Assembly: GCA_030429705.1 (NCBI GenBank)
Contig: JAUIES010000003.1
Coordinates: 372,001 to 436,000 of the forward strand
DNA from: Phycisphaerae bacterium
GTDB taxonomy: Bacteria; Planctomycetota; Phycisphaerae; Phycisphaerales; UBA1924
DNA length: 64,000 nucleotides
Reading direction: 5' to 3'
Every line of letters starts with the position of its first letter. Positions within the stretch are counted from its first letter, which is position 1. This document shows positions 49,941 to 57,618 of this stretch, piece by piece. Under the pieces are notes generated by a model. The model did no database searches. It had not been told where the DNA came from and saw only the letters and a program-made list of their open reading frames with translations. The translations under genes were made by a program, and so were the position numbers.

Positions 49941-50285
49941 ATGGGGCCAGAGTCGCAATCCAGCGATCGTATTCGAAGCGCATTCTGGGAAGAAGAGGAC
50001 ATGCGCGAGCTGATCGATTTGTTCGTCGCGGAACTCGGGACGCGCATCGAAGACCTCTCGATCGCGTGGCAGCGTCAACACACCGATCAGATCCGTGTCG
50101 TTGCCCATCAACTCAGCGGGGTTTCCGCCGGATATGGATTCTCATCAATCGGTGAAGCAGCCCAGCAACTCGAACACGCACTTATCGATGTTGCACCCGA
50201 TGCTGATCTTGCGTGTGTCCAGTCACAGTTTTCTGAGTTGCTCGACCTTTGCCAGAGAGCCATCGCGGGCATGCCGCAGGAATAA
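49941..50285 (+). CDS. Histidine phosphotransfer (Hpt) domain protein
   Basis: Protein of 114 residues. ATG 49941 follows GGGAGG at a 9-base spacing; the nearer in-frame GTG at 49932 directly abuts that site. The Hpt motif is AHQLSGVSAGYGFSSIGEAA with the phospho-accepting His near 56. The whole protein is a four-helix bundle without other domains, so it shuttles phosphate between a hybrid kinase elsewhere and a receiver. The REC-GGDEF gene 25 bases downstream is the obvious receiver partner. Confidence 0.88.
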   Translation: MGPESQSSDRIRSAFWEEEDMRELIDLFVAELGTRIEDLSIAWQRQHTDQIRVVAHQLSGVSAGYGFSSIGEAAQQLEHALIDVAPDADLACVQSQFSELLDLCQRAIAGMPQE

Positions 50286-50310
50286 AGATTTCGATTGACA
50301 ACACACGTCC

Positions 50311-51267
50311 ATGATTGAGACACCAACCCAATTCGACGACTCCAAACCCATCGTGGTCTTGGTTGATGATTGTCCGAGCATTCATCGCCTGTTGTCTGCT
50401 CGACTCAAGTCGGAGCAAATCGAACTTGCGTGTTTCGAAGACGGGCGCGAAGCGATCGAATATGCCAAATCACAATCTCCCTCGTTGTTTATCCTTGACA
50501 TCGAGATGCCCGAGATCGATGGCTACGAAATGCTCCGTGTCATCAAGGATGAATCGAGTTTGCGTGATGTTCCCATTATCATGTTGAGCGGGTTATCGAA
50601 CGCAGAAGACAAGGTGGCGGCCTTTGACCTGGGTGCAAACGACTATGTGACCAAGCCGTTCGATCTGGCCGAGTTGCGCGCCCGGATTCGCGCCGCTTTG
50701 CGATTACATTCCATGGTCCAAATGCTCGCGCAGCGTGCTCAGGTTGACGGGTTAACCGGGCTATGGAATCGCGCTTATTTCGACGATCAGTGGAAAGCCG
50801 CGACGGCACGCGTCAACCGGCACGGCGGCCCGTTGTCGCTCGCTATGTTCGACATCGATCATTTTAAGTCAATCAACGATACCTACGGCCATCCGGCGGG
50901 CGATGCGGTTCTCGAATCGTTCGCCAAACTCATTTCGCGAACGATTCGACAGACTGATCTTGCATGCCGGTTCGGCGGTGAAGAGTTTGCAATTATCATG
51001 CCCGAAACATCGCCCACAGAAGCCACCGCCGTGTGCGAACGAGTTCGAGCGCAACTTGAAGCCGCCCGTTGGCCTCGCCATCCTGAGAAAAATGTCACGG
51101 TGTCAATCGGGATTGCCGGATCGAGTACTCCAATTGCCATTCAGACCGATCAATGGCTCAATCAGGCTGACGAACAACTGTACGCTGCCAAACGCGCTGG
51201 CCGCAATCGACTGTCAATCGTCGATCTTGCCGACTCGTTCGGGCCTCGACTCGCGGACGCTGGCTGA
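50311..51267 (+). CDS. Response regulator diguanylate cyclase (REC-GGDEF)
   Basis: Protein of 318 residues. The receiver domain (17-135) has the acceptor Asp near 63 (FILDIEMPEIDG) and the conserved Lys in DYVTKPFDL. The GGDEF domain (145-300) has an intact active site GGEEF (222-226) and an RxxD inhibitory site (RQTD, 213-216) exactly five residues before it, so product inhibition by c-di-GMP is expected. It makes c-di-GMP when phosphorylated, probably by way of the Hpt protein encoded upstream. It ends near a convergent gene; a short TG repeat (51303-51314) lies in the gap. Confidence 0.95.
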   Translation: MIETPTQFDDSKPIVVLVDDCPSIHRLLSARLKSEQIELACFEDGREAIEYAKSQSPSLFILDIEMPEIDGYEMLRVIKDESSLRDVPIIMLSGLSNAEDKVAAFDLGANDYVTKPFDLAELRARIRAALRLHSMVQMLAQRAQVDGLTGLWNRAYFDDQWKAATARVNRHGGPLSLAMFDIDHFKSINDTYGHPAGDAVLESFAKLISRTIRQTDLACRFGGEEFAIIMPETSPTEATAVCERVRAQLEAARWPRHPEKNVTVSIGIAGSSTPIAIQTDQWLNQADEQLYAAKRAGRNRLSIVDLADSFGPRLADAG

Positions 51268-51319
51268 GCATTGACAATCGTGATACCGGTCGAAGTTGGC
51301 TTTGTGTGTGTGTGCGTGT

Positions 51320-51952
51320 CTACAACGCGAAACTGAATCCGGCGTACAGCATCGCACCGTCTCGGTCCGGGTTGTTCGAGTCGCCGATCGCTCGGGCGTT
51401 CGAGATATGGTGCCAGCGTACGCCGAACTCCAACCGGTCGCCTCGGGTGTTGATCCGCCGTGTGACACCGACACCGACGCGCGGCATGAAGTCAATACTT
51501 GACCCCCCCGACGGGACATCATCCGCAGCGAACAGCAATCCCATCCCCGCGTCGGCATACACAGACCAGGGATCCGTATTGATGAAGTGCCAGCGAATGA
51601 TGACATTCGGGTTCACACCCCAGGTCGGGTCGGGGTTTTGATCGAAATACCAGCCGCCCAACTCGACACGAAACTCCCAGTCGTCGACCAGGAATCGGCT
51701 CCAGGCGATGTTGAGGTTGAAATCGGTCGAGTCGTCGCTTTCTTCAATTTCAAAGGCGATGCCGGTGCCGATCGTCAGCCTTGTTTCACCAGCCATGCCG
51801 AACGCCGGCATGGGTTCGGTTGCTGCCTCATCGCGTCCTTGAAGATCGAACTTGATCTCGCCTGATGGGAGGACGGGCGCATCGGCAGCGAGACTGGTGG
51901 CTGCGCTCAAGCCGATCGTGAGCATTGCAGAGAAGAGTTGTTGCATTTTCAT
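51320..51952 (-). CDS. PagL-like outer-membrane lipid A deacylase / acyloxyacyl hydrolase family
   Basis: Predicted outer-membrane beta-barrel of about 210 residues with a signal peptide (LFSAMLTIGLSAATSLAA). Alternating strands end in a terminal aromatic-rich strand (LYAGFSFAL). The PagL signature HxSNA is present as HHISNA (His 182, Ser 184). An acidic residue, Asp 196, stands 12 positions after the Ser, where PagL has its Glu. The family removes the 3-O-acyl chain of lipid A, implying LPS in this organism. ATG 51952 is chosen to begin at the signal peptide; in-frame starts extend to 51988, where it abuts the gpmI stop. Confidence 0.78.
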   Translation of the reverse strand: MKMQQLFSAMLTIGLSAATSLAADAPVLPSGEIKFDLQGRDEAATEPMPAFGMAGETRLTIGTGIAFEIEESDDSTDFNLNIAWSRFLVDDWEFRVELGGWYFDQNPDPTWGVNPNVIIRWHFINTDPWSVYADAGMGLLFAADDVPSGGSSIDFMPRVGVGVTRRINTRGDRLEFGVRWHHISNARAIGDSNNPDRDGAMLYAGFSFAL

Positions 51953-51987
51953 AGTGCTCAGCATACGAGAAGAATGAACCTCTTGCA

Positions 51988-53658
51988 TCAGTCCACGAGC
52001 AGCGATGTACCTTCCATCGCACCGGGCTTGGCAAGCCCAAGCATGTCGAGTGCAGTGGGGACGATGTCGCCCAGTCGCCCGCGATTGGCGCGCTTCTGTT
52101 CGTCAAACCAGCCTGCGCCATCGTGGTCGCCTCGCAGCGTGCGACCTCGAAATGCCTCGCCAACCACGAACAGCGGCACATCAAACACGGTGTGAGCTGT
52201 CTGCGGCGAATCTGCATCGGCGTTCCACATCTGCTCTGCATTGCCATGATCGGCGGTCACAATGAGTGAGCCACCTCGCCCCAGCGTCTTATCGATGATC
52301 TCACCTACGCACGAATCCACAGTCTCACACGCCAGAATCGTCGCGTCAAGGCTACCCGTATGACCGACCATATCAGCGTTCGCAAAGTTCACGACGATGA
52401 CATCTTCGCAGTCGTCAGCATCCAATCGCCGCAGCACCGCATCACAAACACCCCGTGCAGACATCGCAGGTGCTTCGTCATAAGTGGCGACCTTGGGCGA
52501 TTGAATGATCTCCCGCCGTTCTCCCGGGAAGGCATCTTCGCGATAGTCGTTGAAAAAGAAAGTCACATGCGGGTACTTCTCCGTCTCGGCACATCGGAAC
52601 TGCGTCAACCCAATGTCACTGAGATAGGACCCGGCGATATCCACCATTTTTGGTGGCTTCGGAAATGCGACCGAGGCAAACGCCGCGAGTCGTTCCGAGT
52701 ATGGGGTCATGAGCACGAAATGCAGATCCAGCCTTTCACCGCGATCGAACCCGCGACGACCGGAATCTGGGCTTGGGTTGAGTTCGGTGGCACCATCGAA
52801 CTCGGGTAACAGGAACGCGCTGCAGATCTCGCGGGGTCGATCGCCTCGATAATTGAAGAACACAACTGCATCGCCGTTGCTGATTCGTGTCGCTCGCCAA
52901 TCGGTACCGATCGCTCGCGGGGTCACAAACTCGTCACCCTTCATGGTGCCATTTGCGGCTTCGTCATAGAAGGATTGAATAGCGGTCTCGGCATTGTCAA
53001 AGTGGGGCACCTCGCTTCCGCCCACGAGCAAGTCGTACGCCAACGCCACGCGTTCCCATCGGCTGTCACGGTCCATTGCCCAATAGCGCCCGACGATGCT
53101 GACGACACGCCCCACGCTGCGTTCCTGGCACGCCTGCTCAACCTCCGCAGCGAACGCTCTACCCGCGAAAGGTCCGGAGTCGCGTCCGTCCGTAAAGAGA
53201 TGAATATTCACTTTCCTCGCGCCCATGTCCTTGCACAGGTCGAGCAATGCGTAGAGGTGGATCAACTGCCCGTGCACGCCTGCGTCTGAGCAAATCCCCA
53301 TGAGGTGGACAGCCTTGTCAGACTTGATGGCTGCCGCGATTGCGTCGGTGAGTGCTGTGTTGTCTTTGAGCGCTCCCGATCGGCACGCACGGGTGATGCG
53401 GACTGCATCTTGATCGACCACGCGACCGGCACCGATGTTCTGGTGTCCGACTTCGCTGTTTCCCATCGTGCCGTCGGTCAAACCCACATCTTCGCCGCAT
53501 GTCTTGATGAGGGTCCCCGGCCAGTCTCGTTCGAGCATGTCTGCGACCGGCGTGCGGGCCTGGACGATCGCGTTGGTGTCATCTTGATCCGAGTTGGGGT
53601 TCAATCCCCAGCCGTCGCGGATGACAAGCACGAGAGGAGCGTTGGAAACAGTGGGCAT
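51988..53658 (-). CDS. gpmI: 2,3-bisphosphoglycerate-independent phosphoglycerate mutase
   Basis: Glycolytic enzyme of 556 residues interconverting 3- and 2-phosphoglycerate with two Mn2+ ions. The N-terminal metal site VIRDGWG, the phosphoserine motif TMGNSEVGHQNIGAG, the phosphotransferase loops (FTDGRDSGP, GRYWAMDRDSRWERV) and the C-terminal metal site (NFANADMVGHTG, VTADHGNAEQMW) are complete. It is about 40 residues longer than the usual 510-515. AGGA lies about 11 bases before ATG 53658. It may be cotranscribed with the deacylase gene downstream. Together with pyk at 57.6 kb it gives lower glycolysis in this window. Confidence 0.97.
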   Translation of the reverse strand: MPTVSNAPLVLVIRDGWGLNPNSDQDDTNAIVQARTPVADMLERDWPGTLIKTCGEDVGLTDGTMGNSEVGHQNIGAGRVVDQDAVRITRACRSGALKDNTALTDAIAAAIKSDKAVHLMGICSDAGVHGQLIHLYALLDLCKDMGARKVNIHLFTDGRDSGPFAGRAFAAEVEQACQERSVGRVVSIVGRYWAMDRDSRWERVALAYDLLVGGSEVPHFDNAETAIQSFYDEAANGTMKGDEFVTPRAIGTDWRATRISNGDAVVFFNYRGDRPREICSAFLLPEFDGATELNPSPDSGRRGFDRGERLDLHFVLMTPYSERLAAFASVAFPKPPKMVDIAGSYLSDIGLTQFRCAETEKYPHVTFFFNDYREDAFPGERREIIQSPKVATYDEAPAMSARGVCDAVLRRLDADDCEDVIVVNFANADMVGHTGSLDATILACETVDSCVGEIIDKTLGRGGSLIVTADHGNAEQMWNADADSPQTAHTVFDVPLFVVGEAFRGRTLRGDHDGAGWFDEQKRANRGRLGDIVPTALDMLGLAKPGAMEGTSLLVD

Positions 53659-53781
53659 GTTTGTTCACATTCCTTGCAAGTTGATTCGTGGAAAGATTTT
53701 TCATGTTGGTTGAGACAGTGCCAAATCGCCGGTTCCGAGCCTTTTCCGCCATGTTCTTATCAAGTCAGAGGCTTCTTCGAT

Positions 53782-53831
53782 TTGCACAACCGCTCAAACC
53801 GCGTATTCTACACGCATTGACAGAGTCAATG
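53782..53831 (+). promoter_or_regulatory. Promoter with a 17-base palindrome at the predicted start site (YggS-type gene)
   Basis: TTGCAC (53782-53787) and TATTCT (53804-53809) are 16 bases apart, which predicts transcription starting near 53816. Exactly there lies the perfect inverted repeat CATTGAC-AGA-GTCAATG (53815-53831), a good candidate operator for a dimeric repressor. Confidence 0.45.
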
Positions 53832-53851
53832 TAACCGATCGGGTGTGCGCC

Positions 53852-54724
53852 ATGGATGCGAGTTCGAAATCTCTACCGGAACGATACGCCGAGGTCCGCT
53901 CGCGGATTTCGGCTGCGGCTGCGCGATCGCGACGGCAGATGGAAGACATCATTTTCGTCGCGGTCACGAAATCGGGCGAATCAGATGACATCAGGACGCT
54001 CCTTGAACTCGGGCACCGCGACTTTGGTGAAAATCGCGTCCAACAGTTGGCGCAACGGGCTTCGATCGTTCGCGAATGGTTTGAGCGGCTTCGGGTTCTC
54101 GAACGCACAGGGGCGAAACCGGATACCGCTTCTGTCGGACGCATTCTCGCTTCCGGCAAACCGACGAGTGATTCGACGCTTGGAGGACCGGCGCGGTGGC
54201 ATCTCATCGGGCACCTGCAACGCAACAAAGCACGCAAAGCGCTCGATCACGCCCGGTTGATCCATTCCATCGACAGCCTGCGACTGGCGGAAGAACTGCA
54301 AGCACTGGCTGATAAACGAGATCAGCCGGTCGATGTACTCGTTCAGGTCAACTGCTCGGGAGAAACAACCAAGTATGGGTGCCCTGTCCCGGCGGCCCTT
54401 CCACTCGCCGAGCAGATCGACTCCATGATCCATGTACGCGTGCGTGGACTGATGACGATGGCTCCGCATTCGACGAATCCTGAGGATTCGCGACCTGTCT
54501 TCGCTCGATGTCGTGATCTTTTTGAAGAAATTCGCAACGCTGGCATCGGCGAAGGGCGCTTCAACTTGCTTTCGATGGGCATGTCGAACGATTACGAAGT
54601 GGCGATCGAAGAAGGGTCAAACATCGTGCGTATTGGACGCGCCCTCATCGGCGATTCGACCGAGGAAGAATCGCAGGATGGAGAGTTGGCATCTGAATCG
54701 AGCACAGAAGCAGCAGCACGCTGA
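53852..54724 (+). CDS. YggS/PLPBP-family pyridoxal-phosphate-binding protein
   Basis: Single-domain PLP barrel protein of about 290 residues involved in vitamin B6 homeostasis. The PLP lysine is in FVAVTKSGESDD, the following DFGENRVQQL and WHLIGHLQRNKARKAL are family hallmarks, and phosphate binding is by LSMGMSNDYEVAIEEGSNIVR-type residues near the C-terminus. It is longer than the usual 230 residues because of an insert of about 40 residues (near 72-110, VLERTGAKPDTASVGRILAS) between ENRVQ and the IGHLQ block, plus an acidic tail. ATG 53852 is used; GTG 53843 is possible. It is preceded by the promoter with a palindrome. Confidence 0.92.
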   Translation: MDASSKSLPERYAEVRSRISAAAARSRRQMEDIIFVAVTKSGESDDIRTLLELGHRDFGENRVQQLAQRASIVREWFERLRVLERTGAKPDTASVGRILASGKPTSDSTLGGPARWHLIGHLQRNKARKALDHARLIHSIDSLRLAEELQALADKRDQPVDVLVQVNCSGETTKYGCPVPAALPLAEQIDSMIHVRVRGLMTMAPHSTNPEDSRPVFARCRDLFEEIRNAGIGEGRFNLLSMGMSNDYEVAIEEGSNIVRIGRALIGDSTEEESQDGELASESSTEAAAR

Positions 54725-54788
54725 GTCTGCGTCGCTGTCACGAGAATACATTGCGATGAACAACTGCGTTGGATTCGAAATCGGCGCG

Positions 54789-55523
54789 TCAGGCGTTGGC
54801 GATGAGTCCGCCGCGCGAACGGGCACTGACCATCAAACGCTGCAGATTGCGTCCCGGGCAAGCGGTTGCTGCAAGTTCGCGGTGGGTGTAGATTTGGGAT
54901 GCCGGCACGCGATGGAGGCGCATCTGCTCCACGATGAATCGTTCCACAGCTGAAGTTGCCTGTTCTGTGGGCCGCTCGACTTCAAAATTGCCAAGCACGA
55001 GAATCCCCATATTGCGGGGGTTGGCGATTTTGACATGGGCACCTTGAAGTGCAATCGGGCGTCCTTCCCAGACGCGGCCTTGCGGATCCACGATGTAGTG
55101 ATACCCGATATCAGCCCAGCCATTGCGTCGATGTCCGCGACGAATCTGTTCGATCCGTGAAGCGACCGCATTTTGTGTCCGTAGTGTTGCTGGTGGCATG
55201 CCGTCGTGATGCACCGTGATGCGCTCGACACGAACCATCGGATCGGCGAGACGCACATTCGGGCCGTACGCCGCCCAATTTGTGCGCGGGATGACACCGG
55301 ATGGTGTGGACAGATTGCCGGATGCAACAGGGGTTGTTTGGACAGGCACATGAACGGGGTGCGTCGGCACATAGTTGCTTGCACCGCTCGGGTTCGGCGG
55401 GATGGGTTTGCCGACCATACCCGTTGTCCGTGTGTTACTCGAACCGCATGCGTTGAGCAATCCCGAAGCAGCGGCAGCGGAGCCGAACGAAATGGCACGA
55501 GCGAGGAGTTGTCGTCTGTTCAT
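54789..55523 (-). CDS. Lipoprotein N-acetylmuramoyl-L-alanine amidase (Amidase_2/PGRP-like)
   Basis: Protein of about 244 residues. ATG 55523 gives MNRRQLLARAISFG, a twin-arginine-like start leading into a lipobox (LLNAC), so it is probably exported folded and lipid-anchored. After a Pro/Ser/Thr linker the amidase domain (residues 80-240) shows the zinc ligands in ITVHHDG and HRELAATACPG, with GYHYIVDPQGRVWEGR between them. It should cleave the bond between muramic acid and the stem peptide, which implies that peptidoglycan is present. It is divergent from the DUF481 gene; the 210-base gap should contain both promoters. Confidence 0.9.
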   Translation of the reverse strand: MNRRQLLARAISFGSAAAASGLLNACGSSNTRTTGMVGKPIPPNPSGASNYVPTHPVHVPVQTTPVASGNLSTPSGVIPRTNWAAYGPNVRLADPMVRVERITVHHDGMPPATLRTQNAVASRIEQIRRGHRRNGWADIGYHYIVDPQGRVWEGRPIALQGAHVKIANPRNMGILVLGNFEVERPTEQATSAVERFIVEQMRLHRVPASQIYTHRELAATACPGRNLQRLMVSARSRGGLIANA

Positions 55524-55733
55524 GTTGTCCACGGTGAACATGATATCGGCAGTTCGGTGCGGTTTCATTCAGACATCGGTTGAGAGCGTCTGACTGTGAG
55601 GCTATCTTCTGCTCGGCCAAGGATTCAGGCCAACTCGCTGTCATGCAGCGAACCCCCGTTCATGATTGATTTTACGGTTTCGCCGGGTCTCTGAAAAGAC
55701 GCGGTGATCTCAAACTGACCAGGAGTGTGGAAT

Positions 55734-56606
55734 ATGCGAAAAATCGTTGCATTGGTGTGTGTTGCAGGGTTGGCAGGATCTGTGAGTGCTCAACCGGCGG
55801 ATGCGGCTGCCGCTGCCGAAGCCGCTCGTGCCCGCGTGGCAACACTCGAAGCAGAACTCGCAGCCGCACAAGCGGCGCTCGCATCCGCTGAGTCGCAGTT
55901 GACGGTGGTTGCCCCAGATGCAGCTGAGCCCGCATACACCCCAAGTTGGTTGGAGGGTTGGACCGGGTCTGTTTCCGCAGGGCTTAACGGGTCAGACGGC
56001 AACACGCAACAGTTGGCCTTCCGCGTGGCTGCGAAGGCGGTGCGGACAACCGAGAAGATCGAAACCACCGTTGGTGCCTCCTATCAGTACGCCAACTCGG
56101 ATGGCACAAAGAGTGAGAGCCGGGCACAGTTGTTTGGTCGCAACGATTGGCTTGTGAAAGACTCCCGCTGGCGTTACTTCGTGGAAGGAAAGTACGAGTA
56201 CGACGAGTTTCAGGATTGGGACCACCGTCTGTCCGGCTTTGCAGGTGTTGGGTACGAATTCATCCAGAACGATAAAACCTCGCTGATCGGTCGGGCTGGC
56301 ATCGGTGGTTCATACGAAATCGGGGGTATGGACGAGGAGTTCAAACCCGAAGCCTTGTTCGGACTCGATCTGGCGCACAAGTTGACCGATCGCCAAAGAC
56401 TGACTGCTTCAACGACGATTTATCCCGACTTATCCGACTTCAACGAGTTCCGCATGGTCAACACCGCAGGGTGGGAGATCACCGTGGATCCTGAGACCAA
56501 CATGTTCCTGCGTTTAGGCGCTGAGCATCGTCATGACAGCGACCCCGGGATGGGTTTCAAGAACAATGATCTGGACTACTACCTGACGCTCGGCTGGGAC
56601 TTCTGA
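55734..56606 (+). CDS. DUF481 outer-membrane protein with N-terminal coiled coil
   Basis: Protein of about 290 residues. ATG 55734 has AGGAG 8 bases upstream. After a signal peptide (VALVCVAGLAGSVSAQ) comes a short Ala-rich coiled coil (ARARVATLEAELAAAQAALA, about 30-60), then a barrel domain beginning WTGSVSAGLNGSDGNTQQ. Alternating strands continue to the terminal LDYYLTLGWDF, with the last residue aromatic as in outer-membrane barrels. DUF481 includes YdiY, described as salt-induced. The coiled coil could contact peptidoglycan or a periplasmic partner. The MscS channel gene 61 bases downstream may share its transcript, fitting an osmotic-response theme. Confidence 0.85.
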   Translation: MRKIVALVCVAGLAGSVSAQPADAAAAAEAARARVATLEAELAAAQAALASAESQLTVVAPDAAEPAYTPSWLEGWTGSVSAGLNGSDGNTQQLAFRVAAKAVRTTEKIETTVGASYQYANSDGTKSESRAQLFGRNDWLVKDSRWRYFVEGKYEYDEFQDWDHRLSGFAGVGYEFIQNDKTSLIGRAGIGGSYEIGGMDEEFKPEALFGLDLAHKLTDRQRLTASTTIYPDLSDFNEFRMVNTAGWEITVDPETNMFLRLGAEHRHDSDPGMGFKNNDLDYYLTLGWDF

Positions 56607-56667
56607 TCGGTGTTGCAGTCATTGGACCACCCGCAATGAGTTCTGCATAACCAAAGTGAGAAAAACG

Positions 56668-57588
56668 ATGCAAGGCACAACTCCGATCGATGCTGCGACG
56701 GGCGACGCTGCAACTGAAGAAGGCGCAGCCGTCGTTTTGCAGGAGAAGGCCAACAGCCTGATCGCCGGCTTCACCGATGGAGACATCTCAAGAGCGGACC
56801 TCGTTCAGTTGTGGACAGATGTCGGTATTCCGGTCATCAAAGCCATCGTTCTGATCGTCGCGGTGATTTTCGTGGCGGGGTGGCTCAGTCGGTTGACGAA
56901 GCGCATTGCGACCAAAGCCAATATTGAGATCACCCTTGCCAGGTTCTTCGGGAACATCGTTCGATACGCGGTGCTCGTACTCGGCGCGCTCGCTGTACTC
57001 GATACCTTCGGGATCAAAACAACGAGTTTTGCAGCGGTGCTGGCAGCGGTTGGTTTTGCGATCGGGATGGCGCTGTCCGGCGCGCTGGGCAATGTCGCGT
57101 CTGGTGTGTTGCTCCTGGTTTTTCGTCCGTTCAAGGTTGGTGATGTTGTCTCTGCGGGCGGCGTGACCGGCAAGGTCGAGGAACTCGGGCTGTTCACCAC
57201 CGCATTTGACACGCCGGACAATCGTCGCATCATCGTGCCGAACAACTCGATCTTCGGTTCCACGATTGAAAATGTAACCCACCATGACACGCGCCGCGTC
57301 GATGTCGCAGTCGGGACCGACTACGCGGCGGATCTTGACGAAACGCGAGCCGTGTTGACGAACGCAGCCACCGGGATTGAGGGTGCGAACGATTCGCCCG
57401 AGCCGGTCGTCTACCTGTCCGAACTCGGCGACTCGTCGATTGCCTGGTCGGTGCGAATCTGGTCAGCTACTTCAGACTATTGGGCGGTCAAGGAACGACT
57501 GACCTATGCGATCAAGGTCGCGCTCGATGAAGCCAAGATCGGTATCCCATTCCCGCAGATGGATGTGCACCTGCAGAAACAGGACTGA
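56668..57588 (+). CDS. Small-conductance mechanosensitive channel (MscS family)
   Basis: Inner-membrane channel subunit of about 306 residues. Three hydrophobic helices (VIKAIVLIVAVIFVAGWLS, YAVLVLGALAVLDTFG, and the pore helix AAVLAAVGFAIGMALSGALG with small residues) precede the beta domain (VFRPFKVGDVVSAGG, VPNNSIFGSTIENVTH) and the C-terminal alpha/beta domain. The pore-helix Ala/Gly pattern and length are typical of MscS. The first 45 residues are an extra hydrophilic stretch. ATG 56668 is preferred, with GTG 56656 as the alternative. It releases solutes on hypo-osmotic shock. It converges on pyk with a 30-base gap. Confidence 0.94.
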   Translation: MQGTTPIDAATGDAATEEGAAVVLQEKANSLIAGFTDGDISRADLVQLWTDVGIPVIKAIVLIVAVIFVAGWLSRLTKRIATKANIEITLARFFGNIVRYAVLVLGALAVLDTFGIKTTSFAAVLAAVGFAIGMALSGALGNVASGVLLLVFRPFKVGDVVSAGGVTGKVEELGLFTTAFDTPDNRRIIVPNNSIFGSTIENVTHHDTRRVDVAVGTDYAADLDETRAVLTNAATGIEGANDSPEPVVYLSELGDSSIAWSVRIWSATSDYWAVKERLTYAIKVALDEAKIGIPFPQMDVHLQKQD

Positions 57589-57618
57589 GTGCGGCGCGGT
57601 TTATTGTTGGCCATGCGG

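Noticed and set aside
51303-51314. TG dinucleotide repeat as a contingency locus
   Set aside because: Only about six units and in the gap between two convergent gene ends, not in a promoter or coding frame.
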